Origin: Geothrix paludis
GTDB taxonomy: Bacteria; Acidobacteriota; Holophagae; Holophagales; Holophagaceae
NCBI RefSeq assembly: GCF_022808815.1
Contig: NZ_JAKZLC010000001.1
Coordinates: 186,001-250,000, forward strand
Length of the DNA stretch: 64,000 nucleotides
Reading direction: 5' to 3'
Shown here: positions 62,501-64,000 of the stretch, piece after piece
Layout of the letters: every line of letters starts with the position of its first letter
Numbering within the stretch: the first letter of the stretch is position 1
Position numbers and translations under genes: made by a program
The notes under the pieces: generated by a model
Seen by the model: only the letters and a program-made list of their open reading frames with translations
What the model was told of the DNA's origin: nothing
The model's database searches: none

Positions 62501-62686
62501 GTGGCCATGCCCACGGGCAAGGACGCCTGGGTGGTGGTCGAAGCGGGTGTGCCTCTGGCTACGACCGGGGCCTATCAGGCCGGAACGCCCTGGAACAAGA
62601 TCATGAAGGGCATCTATCCCATCGCCGTCACCAACCCGATCTTTGTGGATGTGGACGGCGGGGGGTACACTCCTCCGGGACTCTAG
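59525..62686 (+). CDS. Large lipoprotein with a CehA/McbA-like C-terminal region
   Basis: The 1053-residue protein has a signal with lipobox VTGC (C37), so it is probably anchored in the outer membrane or periplasm. The long middle is beta-rich and unrecognised. The last 250 residues (FDALELIRAEG, GLARTYLKLGSG, LLAALRSGAAVASTGPLLDVAVNG, VDEVRVVVNG) resemble the end of CehA/McbA-type PHP metallo-hydrolases. The metal-binding histidines of that family are not evident. The start is ambiguous: ATG 59525, 59531 or 59495, none with a good ribosome binding site. Function is unknown. Confidence 0.72.
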   Translation: MNMSLDPAVRSTRLFPRRLPLALAPLALILAGGVTGCFRATGVGRPTVAVEEIPASGGDRLHGLKATSGPGDFYLGNDAVQIAVDGAAFGNREGQFGAPSGGAILDVGNVALDQNYKRVSLPTDMVERLGPVVNQDPDLPLVFDRYSPGTGVNEVYLDMQGYLLDPKGKLGVATDAQGRVPGVSVTHRITLNKANTYFTLETTITNGGTSALPIRNLGDFLSQHGGGFRFVVPAVTTFDGTPISSWGVEIPGSDFTAPLTTSVATPMVALMGAESSGDTLDAHSTLGILPLDVDQVLVASDPQPALTELRPRFPGRLVVGSPAAANLPAGQPMTYRRRLYVLGGEYGNASISSTQPAQATAVFNEMVQARLGFHSGEYGILTFDTFGTAARTGPLQTEFRFDRYTGPSADPSTDADPSHWVTERVEWREPSDIPSSSGAIGVFLPAIADARGTGLSQPYRLTARNAFQSNTLYLGTNTSNADRPYLPTPITPSKSQIWTLAENLSPERADVTDASGNVVRSKQTRHSFLVRQAGTLEVDGLNPLRITLAGQGGAPDPSMRRSRRLAGYYDRVYKAKVISSTSVADYQYTAGNQVFGTSFRYSGGGASVFLAPGDYLAYGTRGPLSHLDALPVKSYDGQTDLSHTFVTLPPALPAGWKAFDVPSPTQATTGGLNPGEMLSSALAEGVDAVARTEEDHLTDPTALRTEFRTEIENAAVTDAQRVPIGIDPLVVGARSSTLADGFVTALFTPVPNGDRNGGARPSKGWTLADFITQAEGRYNIVHRPRGPQGLFTVRGFDPAVPLGSGANAWWTQTGPVSLGAHHGDFDALELIRAEGCDPADPTAWFAEFKAVRSDWFSLLSQQTPTAFTKALGLSASKFSYDTPVGLARTYLKLGSGTLTQDTLDPLLAALRSGAAVASTGPLLDVAVNGVGPGGLVTGPATTVSITISLYAADWVPVDEVRVVVNGVAQVVPMSSFTASSTDFRLRTATLDGVAMPTGKDAWVVVEAGVPLATTGAYQAGTPWNKIMKGIYPIAVTNPIFVDVDGGGYTPPGL

Positions 62687-62703
62687 TCGGCAGGGGTGAT
62701 GTG

Positions 62704-64000
62704 ATGGCGGATTGGCTTCCGGAACGCCTTCCGGAGGATATCGATGCGGAACGGTCCTTCCTGGCCACCTGCTGCGCCCCGGGCGCGGGCTTCGTGGCCA
62801 GCGAGGCCGTCTTCGCCCTGGCCGAGGAGGACTTCGTCCACCCGGCCCACCGGGCCGTGTTCCGGGCCCTTCGCACCCTCATCGAGGCCCAGGTGGAGGT
62901 TAACTCCCTCACCCTGAAGGACGCCCTGGATCAGGACGATAGCCTGAACAAGGTGGGCGGCTACCCCGGCCTGGTGGAACTGCTGGCGGGCGAGGATGTG
63001 GAGCGTCCCCAGGTGCTGGCGGACCTCATCCGGCGGAAGGCCAAGCTGCGCCGCCTCGTGCATCTGGGGGCCCAGTTGGTGCGCCAGGCCGCCGAAGAAG
63101 ACGAGCCTCCCGAAGTGCTGGTGGATCAGACCGCCCAGAGCCTCTTCCACCTGGCGCAGGGCGATGCCAAGGCCCGGGGTCTGCTTTCCATCCAATCGGT
63201 GGCGGACGATGCCATGGAGCGCCTGCACGAGCGGCTGGAGGGCCGGCTGTCCCCCGGCGTGCGGGTCGGGTTCCAGCGGTTCGATGAGCTGACCCAGGGC
63301 TTCCAGCCGGGGAATCTCATCGTGCTGGCGGCCCGGCCTGGCATCGGCAAGACGGCCCTGGCCCTGAACTGGGTCCTGCGCGCGGCCCAGGAGCGGGATG
63401 GCCGCCCGGGCCATTGCGGCGCCTTCTTCAGCCTGGAAATGAGTCACGAAGAGGTCTTCCTGCGCCTGCTCGCTGCGCAGAGCCAGACCAACATGAAGGA
63501 CCTCCAGTCCGGGCGCGCCACCGGACGGCTGGATCATGTGATGCGGTCCCGGGACGAGCTGGTGCAGATGCCGCTGCTCATCTGCGACCAGGCTTCGATC
63601 ACGGTGCCCCAGATCCAGAACATGATCGTGAAGCAGGGCAGCCAGAGCAATCGGCGGGTGGAGTTCGTCCTCATCGACTACCTGCAGTTGCTCAGCAGCC
63701 CCGAGAACAGCCGCGGGGCCAAGCAGAACGAGGCCGTCCGCATCGGCGAGATCAGCCGCGGCCTCAAGCTCATGGCTAAGGATTTCGGTATTCCCGTGGT
63801 GGTGCTCTCCCAGCTGAACCGCGAAGTGGAGCACCGCCAGGGCGGACGCCCGCAGCTCAGCGACCTCCGTGATTCCGGCGCCATTGAGCAGGACGCCGAC
63901 ATGGTGGCCTTCATCCACCGGAAGATGATGCCCAGCGCCAACGAAGAACCCGACAACAGCGCCGAGCTCATCGTGGCCAAGCACCGCAACGGCCCCACCG
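62704..64000 (+). CDS. dnaB: Replicative DNA helicase DnaB, 5' part
   Basis: 432 codons are visible before the right edge. The N-terminal domain (about 10-110, with AERSFLATC and HRAVFRALRTL) and the RecA-like ATPase (Walker A ARPGIGKTAL, FFSLEMSHEEVFLRLLA, Walker B FVLIDYLQLLS, LSQLNREVEHR and LRDSGAIEQDADMVAFIHR) match DnaB. It unwinds DNA at the replication fork. No intein interrupts the visible motifs. ATG 62704 follows AGGGGTGATG. It lies 17 nt after the lipoprotein gene. Confidence 0.97.
   Translation, partial: MADWLPERLPEDIDAERSFLATCCAPGAGFVASEAVFALAEEDFVHPAHRAVFRALRTLIEAQVEVNSLTLKDALDQDDSLNKVGGYPGLVELLAGEDVERPQVLADLIRRKAKLRRLVHLGAQLVRQAAEEDEPPEVLVDQTAQSLFHLAQGDAKARGLLSIQSVADDAMERLHERLEGRLSPGVRVGFQRFDELTQGFQPGNLIVLAARPGIGKTALALNWVLRAAQERDGRPGHCGAFFSLEMSHEEVFLRLLAAQSQTNMKDLQSGRATGRLDHVMRSRDELVQMPLLICDQASITVPQIQNMIVKQGSQSNRRVEFVLIDYLQLLSSPENSRGAKQNEAVRIGEISRGLKLMAKDFGIPVVVLSQLNREVEHRQGGRPQLSDLRDSGAIEQDADMVAFIHRKMMPSANEEPDNSAELIVAKHRNGPT

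Overview
The window is GC-rich (roughly two thirds G+C), densely coded bacterial DNA with mostly AGGAGG-type ribosome binding sites and many 1-13 nt gene overlaps. LpxA, two outer-membrane porins and a lipoprotein show a Gram-negative envelope. The futalosine-route enzyme MqnA, a Tricorn-type protease, an S9B dipeptidyl peptidase, LytS/LytTR two-component systems and a Liv-type amino-acid importer fit a peptide- and organic-acid-using chemoheterotroph. The gene set resembles the acidobacterial class Holophagae (Geothrix/Holophaga-like); that placement is inference, as no rRNA or other decisive marker is present.

Layout. 1-1120: end of a LytS-type kinase and its LytTR regulator. 1.1-16.9 kb: housekeeping and metabolic genes (purD, Tricorn-like protease, hbd, DinB-like protein, guaD, speA, queG, pgsA, DUF502, an SDR, an MFS carrier, a GlpD-like oxidase) and tRNA-Arg(ACG). 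16.9-21.1 kb: accessory stretch with decayed gene fragments next to the tRNA, an SDR/AraC/membrane-protein operon and about 1 kb of lower-GC DNA without a convincing gene. 21.1-28.5 kb: on the minus strand lrgA-lrgB, lytS-lytR, a DASS carrier, glcD and glcF, which together look like a pyruvate/2-hydroxy-acid sensing, transport and oxidation module. 28.6-31.6 kb: two divergent paralogous porins around an intergenic region rich in inverted repeats. 31.8-36.8 kb: complete livKHMGF plus a CBS protein. 36.9-44.8 kb: POT carrier, a 272-bp nested inverted-repeat element, DPP4-like peptidase, a sensor kinase with a separate membrane protein, prolidase and mqnA. 44.9-47.9 kb: alkylation-damage repair cluster with three methyltransferase homologues around an Ada-AlkA fusion. 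47.9-54.8 kb: speD, a 23S rRNA uracil methyltransferase, a GAF/HD-GYP phosphodiesterase, fabZ-lpxA-era, carbonic anhydrase and an orphan ABC ATPase. 55.0-64.0 kb: an acyltransferase/acyl-ACP synthetase fusion with a serine-less carrier domain, a thiolase lacking its second cysteine, a SanA-like protein, a large lipoprotein and the start of dnaB.

How it fits together. Peptidases (Tricorn-like, DPP4-like, prolidase), the POT carrier and the Liv importer form a peptide and amino-acid acquisition theme. LrgAB, DASS and GlcDF with LytSR form an organic-acid theme. The least explained structures are the 272-bp inverted-repeat element at 38217-38488 and the triplicated SDR C-terminal tail at 14046-14305, in which every difference within the coding tail is synonymous.
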